DNA from: Gloeobacter violaceus PCC 7421
GTDB lineage: Bacteria; Cyanobacteriota; Cyanobacteriia; Gloeobacterales; Gloeobacteraceae
DNA: 64,000 bases
Reading direction: 5' to 3'
Assembly: GCF_000011385.1 (NCBI RefSeq)
Contig: NC_005125.1
Coordinates: 1,922,001 to 1,986,000 of the forward strand
The number at the start of each line of letters is the position of its first letter. The stretch's first letter is position 1. The notes under the pieces are model-generated. The model made no database searches. It saw nothing but the letters and a program-made list of their open reading frames with translations, and was not told where the DNA came from. This document shows positions 62,099-64,000 of this stretch, in pieces. A program made the translations under genes and the position numbers.

Positions 62099-64000
62099 AT
62101 GCACCCACTTTTTGGACGTTCTGGTTACGGGCAGACTGCTGCCTCGGTGCTGCTTGTCGCCCAGTTGGGATTCACCCCGGCGCTTCTAGCCCAGGAGCAG
62201 GCGCCGCCGGCTGCCGCCCCGGAGGCTCCTCCCGCCGGTCCGGCACAGCCGGCCGAGACGCCGCCCGCCGCTACCCCGGCCGTCCCGGATACGCCGCCTG
62301 CCGAACCGCAGCAGGCTCCCACCGAACCGGCCGCCCCTGCCGAGCCGCAAGTGCTCGTAGCCGAAGTCCGGGTCGTAGCGAGCAAGGGCAAGCTCGGCGA
62401 CACCCTCGAAGGGCGCGTCTACAACGCCATCCGCACCCGTCCCGGCCAGACCACCACCCGCACCCAACTGCAGCAGGACATCAACGCCGTCTTTGCCACC
62501 GGCTACTTCGCCGACGTCAAAGCCACCCCGGAGGACACCCCGCTCGGTGTGCGCGTCACCTTCGACGTGTCCCCCAACCCGACTCTGGAGGCGGTGAGCA
62601 CCGAGGGGAGCACCCTGCTGCCGGAGGCCGTGGTCCAAGAAACGTTCAAAAACCAGGTGGGCCAGACGCTCAACTTTGGTGAACTGCAGCGCGGCGTCAA
62701 ATCGCTCGAAGAGTGGTACGCCGAGCGCGGCTATGTGCTCGCCAAAGTCGCCGACGTGCAATCGACCCCCGACGGCAAAGTCAAGCTCACCGTCACCGAG
62801 GGGATCATCGAGGACATCCGCGTCAAGGGCAACACCCGCACGCGCGACTTTATCGTGACCCGCGAAGTCGCCCTCAAGCCGGGGGGAGTATTCAACCGCA
62901 ACGCCATCCAGCGCGACTTGCAGCGGGTCTACGCGCTCAACATTTTCAAGGATGTGGGCCTCGACTTGGGCCAGGGGCAAGATCCCCAAAAAGTGGTCGT
63001 CAATATCAAAGTCGAAGAGAAAAGCACCGGCTCGATCGCCGCGGGTGCGGGCGTCAACTCGGCCTACGGCTTTTTTGGCACCCTGTCGCTGCAGGAGAGC
63101 AACTTGGGCGGCAACAACCAGAAGATCGGCCTTGATGTGCAGGGCGGCGGCCAGATTTTGCTGTTCAACTTGAGCTTTACCGACCCGTGGATCGCGGGCG
63201 ATCCCAACCGCACGTCGCTTTCGACCAACATCTTCAATCGCCAAGCCTTCAGCTACGTCTTCAACGGCGGCGGCGTCGGCGTGCTCAACCCGCGCACGGG
63301 CTTTGTCGAGACGCCCCGCGAAAATCGCCTCGGCCTGGGTGTCATCTTTGGCAGGCCGCTCAACAACGAATGGCGCGCCTCGGCGGGGGCACGTTTCGAG
63401 ACGGTGCAGCTGCGCGACTTTTTGGGGCGGCGCTATACCACCGACAATCTCGGCAACCCGCTTACCATCAGCGGCACCGACACCGACCGGCTCTTTTTCT
63501 TGCAGGGGGCGCTGGTGCGCGACACCCGCGACAACCCGAACACGCCGCGCTCCGGCTCGGTGTTGCGCGGTTCTTTGGACCAATCGGTGGGAGTGTTGGG
63601 GGATGTCTTTTTCACGCGGCCGACCGTCTCCTACAGCCAGTTCATCCCGATGGACATCCTCCCCTGGGGCCAGGGCAAGCAGGTGCTCGCCTTCAACAGT
63701 TCCGTGGGTACGGTCTTCGGCGCCCTGCCGCCCTACGAAGCCTTTACCCTGGGCGGCGGCAACTCGGTGCGCGGCTTTTTTGAAGGCAACCTCGGCACCG
63801 GCCGCAGCTATATGATCAACTCCGTCGAGTTTCGCGCCCCGGTCTTCGATCCGGTAGGGGCGGCGCTTTTTGTCGACTACGGCACCACCCTCGGTTCCCA
63901 GGCGGCCGTACTTGGGGCTCCGGCCATCGTGCGCGGCAAAATCGGTGCGGGCCTGGGCTTCGGCATCGGCCTGCGCGTCCAGTCGCCCCTCGGTCCCCTG
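62099..64000 (+). CDS. bamA: Outer-membrane assembly protein BamA/Omp85, 3' end outside window
   Basis: The frame opens at ATG 62099 and is still open at the right edge (over 630 residues). Signal peptide SVLLVAQLGFTPALLAQ is followed by a Pro/Ala-rich linker of about 50 residues, then three POTRA domains (about 90-165, 168-240, 243-320; for example GIIEDIRVKGNTRTRDFIVTREVALKPGGVFN) and the barrel (QESNLGGNNQKIGL, DTRDNPNTPRSGSVLRGSLD, FTLGGGNSVRGFFEG). The GGxxSVRGF motif is the lid-lock loop typical of Omp85. The N-terminal linker is a cyanobacterial trait. Confidence 0.93.
   Translation, partial: MHPLFGRSGYGQTAASVLLVAQLGFTPALLAQEQAPPAAAPEAPPAGPAQPAETPPAATPAVPDTPPAEPQQAPTEPAAPAEPQVLVAEVRVVASKGKLGDTLEGRVYNAIRTRPGQTTTRTQLQQDINAVFATGYFADVKATPEDTPLGVRVTFDVSPNPTLEAVSTEGSTLLPEAVVQETFKNQVGQTLNFGELQRGVKSLEEWYAERGYVLAKVADVQSTPDGKVKLTVTEGIIEDIRVKGNTRTRDFIVTREVALKPGGVFNRNAIQRDLQRVYALNIFKDVGLDLGQGQDPQKVVVNIKVEEKSTGSIAAGAGVNSAYGFFGTLSLQESNLGGNNQKIGLDVQGGGQILLFNLSFTDPWIAGDPNRTSLSTNIFNRQAFSYVFNGGGVGVLNPRTGFVETPRENRLGLGVIFGRPLNNEWRASAGARFETVQLRDFLGRRYTTDNLGNPLTISGTDTDRLFFLQGALVRDTRDNPNTPRSGSVLRGSLDQSVGVLGDVFFTRPTVSYSQFIPMDILPWGQGKQVLAFNSSVGTVFGALPPYEAFTLGGGNSVRGFFEGNLGTGRSYMINSVEFRAPVFDPVGAALFVDYGTTLGSQAAVLGAPAIVRGKIGAGLGFGIGLRVQSPLGPL

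Noticed and set aside
62186-63583. 465-codon minus-strand frame opposite bamA
   Set aside because: Shadow frame; the plus frame shows POTRA and barrel motifs and is open to the edge.

Overview
The window looks like chromosome of a GC-rich, early-branching cyanobacterium, most like Gloeobacter; the genus is an inference. Evidence: a chlorophyll synthase (chlG), a PanC-cytidylate kinase fusion and a short EF-Ts, both usual in cyanobacteria, scattered copies of the HIP1 octamer GCGATCGC, and about 62% GC in sampled core lines. Genes lie on both strands in short operons. No rRNA, tRNA or CRISPR array was recognised.

Left part (1-20700): a metallo-beta-lactamase-fold hydrolase cut by the window edge, a coiled-coil protein, a D-Ala-D-Ala dipeptidase, panC-cmk, thiG with an overlapping HTH gene, chlG with a TGD1/MlaE-type permease and an OmpR regulator, a DUF3667 membrane protein, a very acidic low-complexity protein, htpG, a TonB-like protein, a GAF histidine kinase, an acetyltransferase, msrA, nth, and a MarR regulator next to a pirin gene.

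First accessory patch (20700-21940): a ParDE/RelE-like toxin-antitoxin pair lies between two broken copies of a serine resolvase gene and two 93-bp direct repeats. It reads as debris of a Tn3-like element. A GlxA-type regulator follows, then a lipoprotein with four repeats coupled to an OmpA-family lipoprotein, tsf-rpsB, fmt, a tandem universal stress protein, a CNNM/CorC-type membrane protein and secA.

Second accessory patch (34700-36540): a decayed ISL3-type insertion sequence with clear terminal inverted repeats cuts a small gene. A GNAT fragment follows, then a secreted seven-repeat FG-GAP protein and a TIGR03032-like protein.

Most notable region (39826-45717, all minus strand): HtrA-like protease, serpin, two SPFH/prohibitin-like membrane proteins, then an AT-richer pair made of an AAA ATPase and a DUF4276 (TOPRIM-like) protein. 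The first four could form a protease/inhibitor/membrane-scaffold unit. The last two look like an acquired two-gene defence module of the ATPase-plus-nuclease kind. A perfect CRP-type palindrome lies between htrA and the divergent sulfite reductase gene.

Right part (45874-64000): sulfite reductase, a CPBP protease, a ribbon-helix-helix-like protein, a secreted esterase, an IS1 fragment, a CheB-CheR-PAS-histidine kinase fusion, uvrB, scpA-scpB, a sugar oxidoreductase with a DegT aminotransferase, a DUF151 nuclease, and the start of a BamA/Omp85 gene that runs off the window.
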